From: Luidia sarsii | Taxonomy: Eukaryota; Echinodermata; Asteroidea; Paxillosida; Luidiidae | Assembly: GCA_949987565.1 (NCBI GenBank) | Contig: OX465105.1 | Coordinates: 1,178,001 to 1,242,000, forward strand | Length of the DNA: 64,000 bases | Direction of reading: 5' to 3' | Part shown: positions 40,390 to 54,800 of the stretch, piece by piece | How the letters are laid out: each line of letters starts with the position of its first letter | Position numbering within the stretch: the first letter of the stretch is position 1 | Made by a program: the position numbers and the translations under genes | The notes under the pieces: model-generated | The model's database searches: none | The model's input: only the letters and a program-made list of their open reading frames with translations | Told to the model about the DNA's origin: nothing

Positions 40390-43300
40390 AATGGTCGACG
40401 GCAGAGAGAGACCGAGTAGAAACAAGTCAAGCAAGAGGGTTTGCAAATTAATATTTCATTAAATATGATGCTGACGACATTCAAATTTACCCTAGGAAGA
40501 GGCCTAGGGTTCCTCTAAGGACAAGTGTTAAAGTTACTGAATTTTGAGAACATTTCTTTTGATGGTTTTCCACGGAAAGGCAACGACACTTCATCCGTCT
40601 GAGTGTCAACTGTGTATTCATACGAGCGGACGTTGATTCGCAGATTTTGCAGGTGATGGGCAGAGATATATTCTTTGCGTGTTCATATCTTTTTACATTT
40701 TAGGTTTTGATTGTTGAAACTTGGCTTGAAAGTAGCCCTAGGATTCCTCCAGTGGCCTGAGTCAAAACATCTGAATTCGGAGTCAATTTCTATTCAAACA
40801 TTTTCAGGAGAAGGGAGCGACCCTACCTGTTTCTCTGAGCTGCCATTGTCCAGTCGCTGGCATAATGGTCGACGGCAGAGAGTGACTGAGCAGAAAGATA
40901 GGGTTTGGAAATTAATATCTCATTAAATATTATGCTGACGACATTCAAATTTGTCCTAGGAAGAGGCCTGGGATTCTTCTAACAGCAGGTGTTAAAGTTA
41001 CTGAGTTTGGAGAACATTTCTTTTGATGGTTTTCCACGGAAAGGCAACGACCCTTCATCTGTCTGAGTGTCAACTGTGTATTCATACGAGTAGACGTTAA
41101 CTCGCTGACTTTGGAGGTGATAGGCAGAGATATATTCCTTGCGTGTTCATATCGTAATACATTTTAGGTTTTTATGCTTGAAACTTGGCATGAAAGTAGC
41201 CCTAGGATTCCTCCAGTGGCCTGAGTCAAAACATCTGAATTCGGAGTCAATTTCTATTCAAACATTTTCAGTAGAAGGGAGCAACCCTACCTGTTTCTCT
41301 GAGCTGCCATTGTCCAGTCGCTGGCATAATTGTCGACGGCAGAGAGTGACTGAGCAGAAAGATACGGTTTGGAAATTAATATCTCATTAACTAAGATGCT
41401 GACGACATTCAAATTTGTCCTAGGAAAAGGCCTAGGGTTCTTCTAACAACAGGTGTTAAAGTTACTGAGTTTGGAGAACATTTCTTTTGATGGTTTTCCA
41501 GGGAAAGGCAACGACCCTGTATCTGTCTGAGTGTCAACTGTGTATTCATACGAGTACGCGTTAACTCGCTGGCTTTGGAGGTGATAGGCAGAGATATATT
41601 CCTTGCGTGTTTATATCTAATTACATTTTAGGTTTTCATCCTTGAAACTTGGCTTAAAAGAAGCCCTAGGATTCCTCGAATGGCCTGAGTCAAAACATCT
41701 GAATTCCGAGTCAATTTCTATTCAAACATTTTCAGGAGAAGGGAGCGACCCTACCTGTTTCTCTGAGCTGCCATCGTCCAGTCGCTGGCATTATGGTCGA
41801 CGGTAGACAGTAACTGAGTAGGAAGATAGGGTTTGCAAATTAATATCTCATTAAATATTATGCTGACGACATTCAAATTTGTCCTAGGAAGAGGCCTAGG
41901 ATTCTTCTAACAAGAAGTGTTAAAGTTACTGAGTTTGGAGAACATTTCTTTTGATGGTTTTCCAGGGAAAGGCAACGACCCTTCATCTGTCTGAGTGTCA
42001 ACTGTGTATTCATACGAGTAGACGTTAACTCGCTGACTTTGGAGGTGATAGGCAGAGATATTTTCCTTGCGTGTTCATATCGTAATACATTTTAGGTTTT
42101 TATGCTTGAAACTTGGCATGAAAGTAGCCCTAGGTTTCCTCCAGTGGCCTGAGTCAAAACATCTGAATTCGGAGTCAATTTCTATTCAAACATTTTCAGG
42201 AGAAGGGAGCGACCCTACCTGTTTCTCTGAGCTGCCATTGTCCAGTCGCTGGCAAAATTGTCGACGGCAGAGAGTGACTGAGCAGAAAGATACGGTTTGG
42301 AAATTAATATCTCATTAACTAAGATGCTGACGACATTCAAATTTGTCCTAGGAAGAGGCCTAGGGTTCTTCTAACAATAGGTGTTAAAGTTACTGAGTTT
42401 GGAGAACATTTCTTTTGATGGTTTTCCAGGGAAAGGCAACGACCCTTGATCTGTCTGAGTGTCAACTGTGTATTCATACGAGTAGAAGTAAACTCGCTGG
42501 CTTTGGAGGTGATAGGCAGAGATATATTCCTTTCGTGTTCATATCGTAATACATTTTAGGTTTTGATGCTTGAAACTTGGCGTGAAAGTAGCCCTGGGAT
42601 TCCTCCAGTGGCCTGAGTCAAAACATCTGAATTCGGAGTCAATTTCTATTCAAACATTTTCAGGAGAAGGGAGCGACCCTACCAGTTTCTCTGAGCTGCC
42701 ATTACCCAGTCGCTGGCATAATGGTCGACGGCAGAGAGTAACTGAGTAGGAAGATAGGGTTTGCCAATTAATATTTCATTAAATATGATGCTGACGAGAT
42801 TCAAATTTGCCCTAGGAAGAGGTCTAGGGTTCCTCTAAGGACAAGTGTTAAAGTTACTGAATTTTGAGAACATTTCTTTTGATGGTTTTCCACGGAAAGG
42901 CAACGACACTTCATCCGTCTGAGTGTCAACTGTGTATTCATACGAGCGGACGTTGATTCGCAGATTTTGCAGGTGATGGGCAGAGATATATTCCTTGCGT
43001 GTTCATATCGTATTACATTTTAGGTTTTCATCCTTGAAAATTGTCTTGAAAGTAGCCCTAGGATTCCTCGAATGGCCTGAGTCAAAACATCTGAATTCGG
43101 AGTCAATTTCTATTCAAACATTTTCAGGAGAAGGGAGCGACCCTACCTGTTTCTCTGAGCTGCCATTGTCCAGTCGCTGGCATTATGGTCGACGGCAGAG
43201 AGTAACTGAGTAGGAATATAGGGTTTGCAAATTAATATTTCATTAAATATGATGCTAACGAGATTCAAATTTGCCCTAGGAAGAGGTCTAGGGTTCCTCT

Positions 43301-46300
43301 AAGGACAAGTGTTAAAGTTACTGAATTTTGAGAACATTTCTTTTGATGGTTTTCCACGGAAAGGCAACGACACTTCATCCGTCTGAGTGTCAACTGTGTA
43401 TTCATACGAGCGGACGTTGATTCGCAGATTTTGCAGGTGATGGGCAGAGATATATTCTTTGCGTGTTCATATCCTTTTACATTTTAGGTTTTGATTGTTG
43501 AAACTTGGCTTGAAAGTAGCCCTAGGATTCCTCCAGTGGCCTGAGTCAAAACATCTGAATTCGGAGTCAATTTCTATTCAAACAATTTCAGGAGAAGGGA
43601 GCGACCCTACCTGTTTCTCTGAGCTGCCATTGTCCAGTCGCTGGCATAATGGTCGACGGCAGAGAGTGACTGAGCAGAAAGATACGGTTTGAAATTTAAT
43701 ATCTCATTAACTAAGATGCTGACGACATTCAAATTTGTCCTAGGAAGAGGACTAGGGTTCTTCTAACAACAGGTGTCAAAGTTACTGAGTTTGGAGAACA
43801 TTTCTTTTGATGGTTTTCCACGGAAAGGCAACGACCCTTCATCTGTCTGAGTGTCAACTGTGTATTCATACGAGCGGACGTTGATTTGCAGATTTTGGAG
43901 ATGATGGGCAGAGATATATTCTTTGCGTGTTCATATCGTATTACATTTTATGTTTTCATCCTTGAAACTTGGCTTGAAAGTAGCCCTAGGATTCCTCGAA
44001 TGGCCTGAGTCAAAACATCTGAATTCGGAGTCAATTTCTATTCAAACATTTTCAGGAGAAGGGAGCGACACTACCTGTTTCTCTGAGCTGCCATTGTCCA
44101 GTCGCTGGCATTATGGTCGACGGCAGAGAGAAACTGAGTAGGAAGATAGGGTTTGCAAATTAATATTTCATTAACTAAGATGCTGACGACATTCAAATTT
44201 GTCCTAGGAAGAGGTCTAGGGTTCTTCTAACGACAAGTGTTAAAGTTACTGAGTTTGGAGAACATTTCTTTTGATGGTTTTCCACGGAAAGGCAACGACC
44301 CTTCATCTGTCTGAGTGTCAACTGTGTATTGATATGAGCGGACGTTGATTCGCAGATTTTGGAGGTGATGGGCAGATATATATTCCTTGCGTGTTTATAT
44401 CGTTTTACATTTTAGGTTTTGATTCTTGAAACTTTGCTTGAAAGTAGCCCTAGGATTCCTCGAATGGCCCGAGTCAAAATATCTGAATTTGGAGTCAATT
44501 TCTATTCAAACATTTTCAGGAGAAGGGAGCGACCCTACCAGTTTCTCTGAGCTGCCATTGCCTAGTCGCTGGCATAATGGTCGACGGCAGAGAGTGACTG
44601 AGTCGAAAAAGAGGGTTTGCAAATTAATATTTCATTAAATATGATGCTGACGACATTCAAATTTACCCTAGGAAGAGGCCTAGGGTTCCTCTAACGACAA
44701 GTGTTAAAGTTACTGAGTTTGGAGAACATTTCCTTTGATGGTTTTCCACGGAAAGGCAACGACCCTTCATCTGTCTGAGTGTCAACTGTGTATTCATACG
44801 AGCGGACGTTGATTTGCAGATTTTGGAGATGATGGGCAGAGATATATTCCTTGCGTGTTCATATCGTATTACATTTTAGGTTTTCATCCTTGAAACTTGG
44901 CTTGAAAGTAGCCCTAGGATTCCTCGAATGGCCTGAGTCAAAACATCTGAATTCGGAGTCAATTTCTATTCAAACATTTTCAGGAGAAGGGAGCGACCCT
45001 ACCTGTTTCTATGAGCTGCCATTGTCCAGTCGCTGGCTTTATGGTCGACGGCAGAGAGTGACTTAGCAGAAAGATACGGTTTGAAATTTAATATCTCATT
45101 AACTAATATGCTGACGACATTCAAATTTGTCCTAGGAAGAGGACTAGGGTTCTTCTAACAACAGGTGTCAAAGTTACTTAGTTTGGAGAACATTTCTTTT
45201 GATGGTTTTCCACGGAAAGGCAACGACCCTTCATTCGTCTGAGTATCAACTGTGTATTCATACGAGCGGAAGTTGATTCGCAGATTTTGCAGGTGATGGG
45301 CAGAGATATATTCTTTGCGTGTTCATATCATTTTCCATTTTAGGTTTTGATTGTTGAAACTTGGCTTGAAAGTAGCCCTAGGATTCCTCCAGTGGCCTGA
45401 GTCAAAACATCTGAATTCGGAGTCAATTTCTATTCAAACATTTTCAGGAGAAGGGAGCGACCCTACCTGTTTCTCTGAGCTGCCATTGTCCAGTCGCTGG
45501 CATAATGGTCGACGGCAGAGAGTGACTGAGCAGAAAGATAGGGTTTGGAAATTAATATCTCATTAAATATTATGCTGACGACATTCAATTTTGTCCTAGG
45601 AAGAGGCCTGGGATTCTTCTAACAGCAGGTGTTAAAGTTACTGAGTTTGGAGAACATTTCTTTTGATGGTTTTCCACGGAAAGGCAACGACCCTTCATCT
45701 GTCTGAGTGTCAACTGTGTATTTATATGAGCGGACGTTGATTCGCAGATTTTGGAGGTGATGGGCAGAGATATATTCCTTGCGTGTTTATATCGTTTTAC
45801 ATTTTAGGTTTTGATTCTTGAAACTTTGCTTGAAAGTAGCCCTAGGATTCCTCGAATGGCCCGAGTCAAAATATCTGAATTTGGAGTCAATTTCTATTCA
45901 AACATTTTCAGGAGAAGGGAGCGACCCTACCAGTTTCTCTGAGCTGCCATTGCCTAGTCGCTGGCATAATGGTCGACGGCAGAGAGTGACTGAGTCGAAA
46001 AAGAGGGTTTGCAAATTAATATTTCATTAAATATGATGCTGACGACATTCAAATTTACCCTAGGAAGAGGCCTAGGGTTCCTCTAACGACAAGTGTTAAA
46101 GTTACTGAGTTTGGAGAACATTTCTTTTGATGGTTTTCCATGGAAAGGCAACGACCCTTCATCTGTCTGAGTGTCGACTGTGTATTTATATGAGCGGACG
46201 TTGATTCGCAGATTTTGGAGGTGATGGGCAGAGATATATTTCTTGCGTGTTCATATCGTATTACATTTTAGGTTTTGATTCTTGAAACTTGGCTTGGAAG

Positions 46301-46316
46301 TAGCCCTAGGATTCCT
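40390..46316 (+). repeat. 464-bp satellite, block 6 (12 full monomers plus two partials)
   Basis: Monomers start at 40,625 and run to 46,192. The block includes the GTTAAC-variant cluster (41,089-42,944), and a stretch from 43,409 that matches block 3 with offset 20,383. Confidence 0.96.
41089..42944 (+). repeat. Cluster of four variant monomers (AGTAGACGTTAACTCGC type)
   Basis: The monomers at 41,089, 41,553, 42,017 and 42,481 open with AGTAGACGTTAACTCGCTGA or close relatives in place of AGCGGACGTTGATTCGCAGA, and have GTGATAGGCAG in place of GTGATGGGCAG. Single similar monomers occur at 8,818 and near 19,170. Many have TTCCAGGGAAAGG instead of TTCCACGGAAAGG. Confidence 0.85.
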
Positions 46317-47492
46317 AGGATAACCTCTTCAATCAGGAGGGAGCTCGTCTTTGTTGAGAAGAGCATAGAACAGTCTGCGGAGAGTAGCGGAAAGATAAAG
46401 TACACTTTGCAAGTCAAGTGATGTATTTGTGAAGTAACGTTAAACGTGTAGGGACAACCATTGCGCTATGTATCCTGCACCGAGAAGATGAAATGATTCT
46501 ACAAGTTCATCGTCCACCTGTATGTTATAGGTGGGATTGGCCATTCAGTCAGATCTGTTCGGTTTCAAGATACGCGAAGACAGGGGTGAAAAGATTGTGC
46601 AAGATCACCGCCCGCCTGTATTCTAGTCAAAGGGTCTCACTGAATATTCAAAGTTAGGTGGTCATTCTCTCAGACCTGTTCGGTCAAAAGATACGCAAGG
46701 ACAAGAGTCAAACTATGCTACAAGAAAAAATTATTCTACAAGTTCATCGTCCGCCTCTACCCTTGTCATAATATCTTCCCTGTATGTTCTAGGGGAATTG
46801 GCCATTCAGTCAGATCTATTCGGTTTCAAGATACGCGAAGACAAGGGTGAAAAAATTGTGCAAGAGCACCGCCCGCCTGTATTCTAGTCAACGGGTCTCA
46901 CTGAATATTCAAAGTTAGGTGGTCATCCTCTCAGACCTGTTCGGTCAAAAGATACGCAAGGACGAAGGTAAAATTATTCTACAAGAGAACAGTCCGTCTC
47001 TATCATAGTCAACGGGTCTCGCTGAATATTCAAAGGTTAGCTGGTCATCCTCTCAGACCTGTGCGGTCAAAAGATACGCAAGGACAAGAGTAAAATGATT
47101 CTACAAGTGCACTGTGCGTGTCTATTCAAGTGAACAGGTCTCGCTAGATACTCAAAAGTTAGGTGGTCATCCTCTCAGACCTGTTCGGTCTTAAGATACG
47201 CAGCGATACGCGTCACAGCGTCTGGTGAATATGGGGCGATTTGTTTAGATTTGCACCTGTATAGGCATTTGCATGGTAGCGTGGTGTGAATATGGGGCGA
47301 CTTACTTAAGTTTACTTTTGCGTAAGTATTTCTGAAGTAACGCCATACAGTAGGTCGAAACAAAAATGAATTTGGAATAAGCCGTCGAACATTGTTAAAA
47401 TGACTGAAAGCGCACATGTTTAAATTATTTTATCATCACGCAAAGGAAACTAACCTTTATGACTGAGGAAGTGTGTGTGTTCATGTACTTTT
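46317..47492 (+). repeat. 1,176-bp embedded module, copy 6
   Basis: Major subtype, 7,103 bp after copy 5. Private changes include GTGCACTGTGCGTGTCTATTCAAG near 47,107. Entry at CCTAGGATTCCT and exit at AATGGTCGACGG are as in the other copies. Confidence 0.93.
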
Positions 47493-50400
47493 AATGGTCG
47501 ACGGCAGAGAGAGACCGAGTAGAAACAAGTCAAGCAAGAGGGTTTGCAAATTAATATTTCATTAAATATGATGCTGGCGAATATTAAAAATTGCCCTAGG
47601 AAGAGGTCTAGGGTTCCTGTAACGACAAGTGTTAAAGTTACTGAGTTTGGAGAACATTTCTTTTGATGGTTTTCCACGGAAAGGCAACGACCCTTCATCT
47701 GTCTGAGTGTCAACTGTGTATTCATACGAGCGGACGTTGATTCGCAGATATTTGATCTGATGGGCAGAGATATATTCCTTGCGTGTTCATATCGTATTAC
47801 ATTTTAGGATTTCATCCTTGAAACTTGGCTTGAAAGTAGCCCCAGGATTCCTCGAATGGCCTGAGTCAAAACATCTGAATTCGGAGTCAATTTCTATTCA
47901 AACATTTTCAGGAGAAGGGAGCGACCCTACCTGTTTCTCTGAGCTGCCATTGTCCAGTCGCTGGCATTATGGTCGACGGCAGAGAGTAACTGAGTAGGAA
48001 GATGGGGTTTGCAAATTAATATTTAAGTAAATATAATGCTGACAAGATTCAAATTTGCCCTAGGAAGAGGTCTAGGGTTCCTTTAACGACAAGTGTTAAA
48101 GTTACTGAGTTTGGAGAACATTTCTTTTGATTGTTTTCCAAGGAAAGGCAACGACGCTTCATCTGTCTGAGTGTCAACTGTGTATTCATACGAGCGGACG
48201 TTGATTTGCAGATTTTGGAGGTGATGGGCAGAGATATATTCCTTGCGTGTTCATATCGTATTACATTTTAGGTTTTCATCCTTGAAACTTGGCTTGAAAG
48301 TAGCCCTAGGATTCCTCGAATGGCCTGAGTCAAAACATCTGAATTCGGAGTCAATTTCTATTCAAACATTTTCAGGAGAAGGGAGCGACCCTACCTGTTT
48401 CTCTGAGCTGCCATTGTCCAGTCGCTGGCATTATGGTCGACGGCAGAGAGTAACTGAGTAGGAATATAGGGTTTGCAAATTAATATTTCATTAAATATGA
48501 TGCTGACGAGATTCAAATTTGCCCTAAGAAGAGGTCTAGAATTCCTCTAACAACAAGTGTTAAAGTTACTGAGTTTGGAGAACATTTCTTTTGATGGTTT
48601 TCCACGGAAAGGCAACGACCCTTCATCCGTCTGAGTGTCAACTGTGTATTCATACGAGCGGACGTTGATTCGCAGATTTTGCAGGTGATGGGCAGAGATA
48701 TATTCTTTGCGTGTTCATATCCTTTTACATTTTAGGTTTTGATTGTTGAAACTTGGCTTGAAAGTAGCCCTAGGATTCCTCCAGTGGCCTGAGTCAAAAC
48801 ATCTGAATTCGGAGTCAATTTCTATTCAAACAATTTCAGGAGAAGGGAGCGACCCTACCTGTTTCTCTGAGCTGCCATTGTCCAGTCGCTGGCATAATGG
48901 TCGACGGCAGAGAGTGACTGAGCAGAAAGATACGGTTTGAAATTTAATATCTCATTAACTAAGATGCTGACGACATTCAAATTTGTCCTAGGAAGAGGAC
49001 TAGGGTTCTTCTAACAACAGGTGTCAAAGTTACTGAGTTTGGAGAACATTTCTTTTGATGGTTTTCCACGGAAAGGCAACGACCCTTCATCTGTCTGAGT
49101 GTCAACTGTGTATTCATACGAGCGGACGTTGATTTGCAGATTTTGGAGATGATGGGCAGAGATATATTCTTTGCGTGTTCATATCGTATTACATTTTATG
49201 TTTTCATCCTTGAAACTTGGCTTGAAAGTAGCCCTAGGATTCCTCGAATGGCCTGAGTCAAAACATCTGAATTCGGAGTCAATTTCTATTCAAACATTTT
49301 CAGGAGAAGGGAGCGACACTACCTGTTTCTCTGAGCTGCCATTGTCCAGTCGCTGGCATTATGGTCGACGGCAGAGAGAAACTGAGTAGCAAGATAGGGT
49401 TTGGAAATTAATATCTCATTAAACATTATGCTGACGACATTCAAATTTGTCCTAGGAAGAGGCCTAGGGTTCTTCTAACGACAAGTGTTAAAGTTACTGA
49501 GTTTGGAGAACATTTCTTTTGATGGTTTTCCACGGAAAGGCAACGACCCTTCATCTGTCTGAGTGTCAACTGTGTATTTATATGAGCGGACGTTGATTCG
49601 CAGATTTTGGAGGTGATGGGCAGAGATATATTCCTTGCGTGTTTATATCGTTTTACATTTTAGGTTTTGATTCTTGAAACTTTGCTTGAAAGTAGCCCTA
49701 GGATTCCTCGAATGGCCCGAGTCAAAATATCTGAATTTGGAGTCAATTTCTATTCAAACATTTTCAGGAGAAGGGAGCGACCCTACCAGTTTCTCTGAGC
49801 TGCCATTGCCTAGTCGCTGGCATAATGGTCGACGGCAGAGAGTGACTGAGTCGAAAAAGAGGGTTTGCAAATTAATATTTCATTAAATAATTATGATGCT
49901 GACGACATTCAAATTTACCCTAGGAAGAGGCCTAGGGTTCCTCTAACGACAAGTGTTAAAGTTACTGAGTTTGGAGAACATTTCCTTTGATGGTTTTCCA
50001 CGGAAAGGCAACGACCCTTCATCTGTCTGAGTGTCAACTGTGTATTCATACGAGCGGACGTTGATTCGCAGATACTTGATCTGATGGGCAGAGATATATT
50101 CCTTGCGTGTTCATATCGTATTACATTTTAGGTTTTGATTCTTAAAACTTGGCTTGAAAGTAGCCCTAGGATTCCTCGAATGGCCTGAGTCAAAACATCT
50201 GAATTCGGAGTCAATTTCTATTCAAACATTTTCAGGAGAAGGGAGCGACCCTACCAGTTTCTCTGAGCTGCCATTGCCCAGTCGCTGGCATAATGGTCGA
50301 CGGCAGAGAGTGACTGAGTCGAAAAAGAGGGTTTGCAATTTAATATTTCATTAAATATGATGCTGACGACATTCAAATTTGCCCTAGGAAGAGGCCTAGG

Positions 50401-50640
50401 GTTCCTCTAACGACAAGTGTTAAAGTTACTGAGTTTGGAGAACATTTCTTTTGATGGTTTTCCACGGAAAGGCAACGACCCTTCATCTGTCTGAGTGTCG
50501 ACTGTGTATTTATATGAGCGGACGTTGATTCGCAGATTTTTGAGGTGATGGGCAGAGATATATTCCTTGCGTGTTCATATCGTATTACATTTAAGGTTTT
50601 GATTCTTGAAACTTGCCTTGGAAGTAGCCCTAGGATTCCT
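47493..50640 (+). repeat. 464-bp satellite, block 7 (6 full monomers plus two partials)
   Basis: Monomers start at 47,729, 48,193, 48,657, 49,121, 49,585 and 50,053; a partial starts at 50,517. A 4-bp insertion (ATTAAATAATTATG near 49,885) lengthens the fifth monomer and accounts for the 4-bp excess in the module spacing. The left part copies block 3. Confidence 0.96.
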
Positions 50641-51816
50641 AGGATAACCTCTTCAATAAGGAGGGAGCTCGTCTTTGTTGAGAAGAGCATAGAACAGTCT
50701 GCGGAGAGTAGCGAAAAGATAAAGTACACTTTGCAAGTCAAGTGATGTATTTGTGAAGGTAACGTTAAACGTGTAGGGACAACCATTGCGCTATGTATCC
50801 TGCACCGAGAAGATGAAATGATTCTACAAGTTCATCGTCCACCTGTATGTTATAGGTGGGATTGGCCATTCAGTCAGATCTGTTCGGTTTCAAGATACGC
50901 GAAGACAGGGGTGAAAAGATTGTGCAAGATCACCGCCCGCCTGTATTCTAGTCAAAGGGTCTCACTGAATATTTAAAGTTAGGTGGTCATCCTCTCAGAC
51001 CTGTTCGGTCAAAAGATACGCAAGGACAAGAGTCAAACTATGCTACAAGAAAAAATGATTCTACAAGTTCATCGTCCGCCTCTACCCTTGTCATAAAATC
51101 TTCCCTGTATGTTCTAGGGGAATTGGCCATTCAGTCAGATCTATTCGGTTTCAAGATACGCGAAGACAAGGGTAAAAAATTGTGCAAGAGCACCGCCCGC
51201 CTGTATTATAGTCAACGGGTCTCACCGAATATTCAAAGTTAGGTGGTCATCCTCTCAGACCTGTGCGGTCAAAAGATACGCAAGGACGAAGGTAAAATTA
51301 TTCTACAAGAGAACAGTCCGTCTCTATCCTAGTCAACGGGTCTCGCTGAATATTCAAAGGTTAGGTGGTCATCCTCTCAGACCTGTTCGGTCAAAAGATA
51401 CACAAGGACAAGAGTAAAATGATTCCACAAGTGCACCGTGCGTGTCTATTTAAGCGAACAGGTCTCGCTAGATACTCAAAAGTTAGGTGGTCATCCTCTC
51501 AGACCTGTTCGGTCTTAAGATACGCAGCGATACGCGTCACAGCGTCTGGTGAATATGGGGCGATTTGTTTAGATTTGCACCTGTATAGGCATTTGCATGG
51601 TAGCGTGGTGTGAATATGGGGCGACTTACTTAAGTTTGCTTTTGCGTAAGTATTTCTGAAGTAACGCCATAGAGTAGGTCGAAACAAAAATGAATTTGGA
51701 ATAAGCCGTCGAACATTGTTAAAATGACTGAAAGCGCACATGTTTAAATTATTTTTTCATCACGCAAAGGAAACTAACCTTTATGACTGAGGAAGTGTGT
51801 GTGTTCATGTACTTTT
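50641..51816 (+). repeat. 1,176-bp embedded module, copy 7 (minor subtype)
   Basis: It shares the full minor-subtype variant set with copy 5 (offset 11,427 bp). The entry context is slightly changed (ACATTTAAGG and ACTTGCCTTGG just upstream, CAATAAGGAGG inside). CAATAAGGAGG also matches the older flank copy at 56,992, another ancestral-looking state. Confidence 0.93.
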
Positions 51817-54800
51817 AATGGTCGACGGCAGAGAGAGACCGAGTAGAAACAAGTCAAGCAAGAGGGTTTGCAAATTAATATTTCATTAAATATGATGCTG
51901 ACGACATTCAAATTTACCCTAGGAAGAGGCCTAGGGTTCCTCTAACGACAAGTGTTAAAGTTACTGAGTTTGGAGAACATTTCTTTTGATGGTTTTCCAC
52001 GGAAAGGCAACGACCCTTCATCTGTCTGAGTGTCAACTGTGTATTCATACGAGTAGACGTTAACTCGCTGACTTTGGAGGTGATAGGCAGAGATATATTC
52101 CTTGCGTGTTCATATCGTAATACATTTTAGGTTTTTATGCTTGAAACTTGGCATGAAAGTAGCCCTAGGATTCCTCCAGTGGCCTGAGTCAAAACATCTG
52201 AATTCGGAGTCAATTTCTATTCAAACATTTTCAGGAGAAGGGAGCGACCCTACCTGTTTCTCTGAGCTGCCATCGTCCAGTCGCTGGCATTATGGTCGAC
52301 GGTAGACAGTAACTGAGTAGGAAGTTAGGGTTTGCAAATTAATATCTCATTAAATATTATGCTGACGACATTCAAATTTGTCCTAGGAAGAGGCCTAGGA
52401 TTCTTCTAACAAGAAGTGTTAAAGTTACTGAGTTTGGAGAACATTTCTTTTGATGGTTTTCCAGGGAAAGGCAACGACCCTTCATCTGTCTGAGTGTCAA
52501 CTGTGTATTCATACGAGTAGACGTTAACTCGCTGACTTTGGAGGTGATAGGCAGAGATATTTTCCTTGCGTGTTCATATCGTAATACATTTTAGGTTTTT
52601 ATGCTTGAAACTTGGCATGAAAGTAGCCCTAGGTTTCCTCCAGTGGCCTGAGTCAAAACATCTGAATTCGGAGTCAATTTCTATTCAAACATTTTCAGGA
52701 GAAGGGAGCGACCCTACCTGTTTCTCTGAGCTGCCATTGTCCAGTCGCTGGCATAATTGTCGACGGCAGAGAGTGACTGAGCAGAAAGATACGGTTTGGA
52801 AATTAATATCTCATTAACTAAGATGCTGACGACATTCAAATTTGTCCTAGGAAGAGGCCTAGGGTTCTTCTAACAATAGGTGTTAAAGTTACTGAGTTTG
52901 GAGAACATTTCTTTTGATGGTTTTCCAGGGAAAGGCAACGACCCTTGATCTGTCTGAGTGTCAACTGTGTATTCATACGAGTAGAAGTAAACTCGCTGGC
53001 TTTGGAGGTGATAGGCAGAGATATATTCCTTGCGTGTTCATATCGTAATACATTTTAGGTTTTGATGCTTGAAACTTGGCTTAAAAGAAGCCCTAGGATT
53101 CCTCGAATGGCCTGAGTCAAAACATCTGAATTCGGAGTCAATTTCTATTCAAACATTTTCAGGAGAAGGGAGCGACCCTACCAGTTTCTCTGAGCTGCCA
53201 TTGCCCAGTCGCTGGCATAATGGTCGACGGCAGAGAGTAACTGAGTAGGAAGATAGGGTTTGCCAATTAATATTTCATTAAATATGATGCTGACGAGATT
53301 CAAACTTGCCCTAGGAAGAGGTCTAGGGTTCCTCTAAGGACAAGTGTTAAAGTTACTGAATTTTGAGAACATTTCTTTTGATGGTTTTCCACGGAAAGGC
53401 AACGACACTTCATCCGTCTGAGTGTCAACTGTGTATTCATACGAGCGGACGTTGATTCGCAGATTTTGCAGGTGATGGGCAGAGATATATTCCTTGCGTG
53501 TTCATATCGTATTACATTTTAGGTTTTCATCCTTGAAAATTGTCTTGAAAGTAGCCCTAGGATTCCTCGAATGGCCTGAGTCAAAACATCTGAATTCGGA
53601 GTCAATTTCTATTCAAACATTTTCAGGAGAAGGGAGCGACCCTACCTGTTTCTCTGAGCTGCCATTGTCCAGTCGCTGGCATTATGGTCGACGGCAGAGA
53701 GTAACTGAGTAGGAATATAGGGTTTGCAAATTAATATTTCATTAAATATGATGCTAACGAGATTCAAATTTGCCCTAGGAAGAGGTCTGCGGTCCCTCTA
53801 ACGACAAGTGTTAAAATTACTGAGTTTCGAGAACATTTCTTTTGATGATTTTCCACGGAAAGGCAACGACCTTTCATCTGTCTGAGTGTCAACTGTGTAT
53901 TCATACGAGCGGACGTTGATTCGCAGATTTTGCAGGTGATGGGCAGAGACATATTCCTTGCGTGTTCATATCGTTTTACATTTTAGGTTTTGATTCTTGA
54001 AACTTGACTTGAAAGTAGCCCTAGGATTCCTCGAATGGCCTGAGTCAAATCATCTGAATTCGGTGTCAATTTCTATTCAAACATTTTCAAGAGAAGGGAG
54101 CGACACTACCTGTTTCTCTGAGCTGCCATTGTCCAGTCGCTGGCATTATGGTCGACGGCAGAGAGTAACTGAGTAGGAAGATAGGGTTTGCAAATTAATA
54201 TTTCATTAAATATGATGCTGACAAGATTCAAATTTGCCCTAAGAAGAGTTCTAGGGTTTCTCTAATGACAAGTGTTAAAGTTACTGAGTTTGGAGAACAT
54301 TTCTTTTGATGGTTTTCCACGGAAAGGCAACGACCCCTCATCCGTCTGAGTGTCAACTGTGTATTCATACGAGGGGACGTTGATTCGCAGATTTTGCAGG
54401 TGATGGGCAGAGACATATTCCTTGCGTGTTCATATCGTTTTACATTTTAGGTTTTGATTCTTGAAACTTGACTTGAAAGTAGCCCTAGGATTCCTCAAAT
54501 GGCCTGAGTCAAAACATCTGAATTCGGGGTCAATTTCTATTCAAACATTTTCAGGAGAAGGGAGCGACCCTACCTGTTTCTCTGAGCTGCCATTGTCCAG
54601 TCGCTGGCATTATGGTCGACGACAGAGAGTAACTGAGTAGGAATATAGGGTTTGCAAATTAATATTTCATTAAATATGATGCTGACGAGATTCAAATTTG
54701 CCCTAGGAAGAGGTCTAGGATTCCTCTAACGACAAGTGTTAAAGTTACTGAGTTTGGAGAACATTTCTTTTGATGGTTTTCCACGGAAAGGCAACGACCC

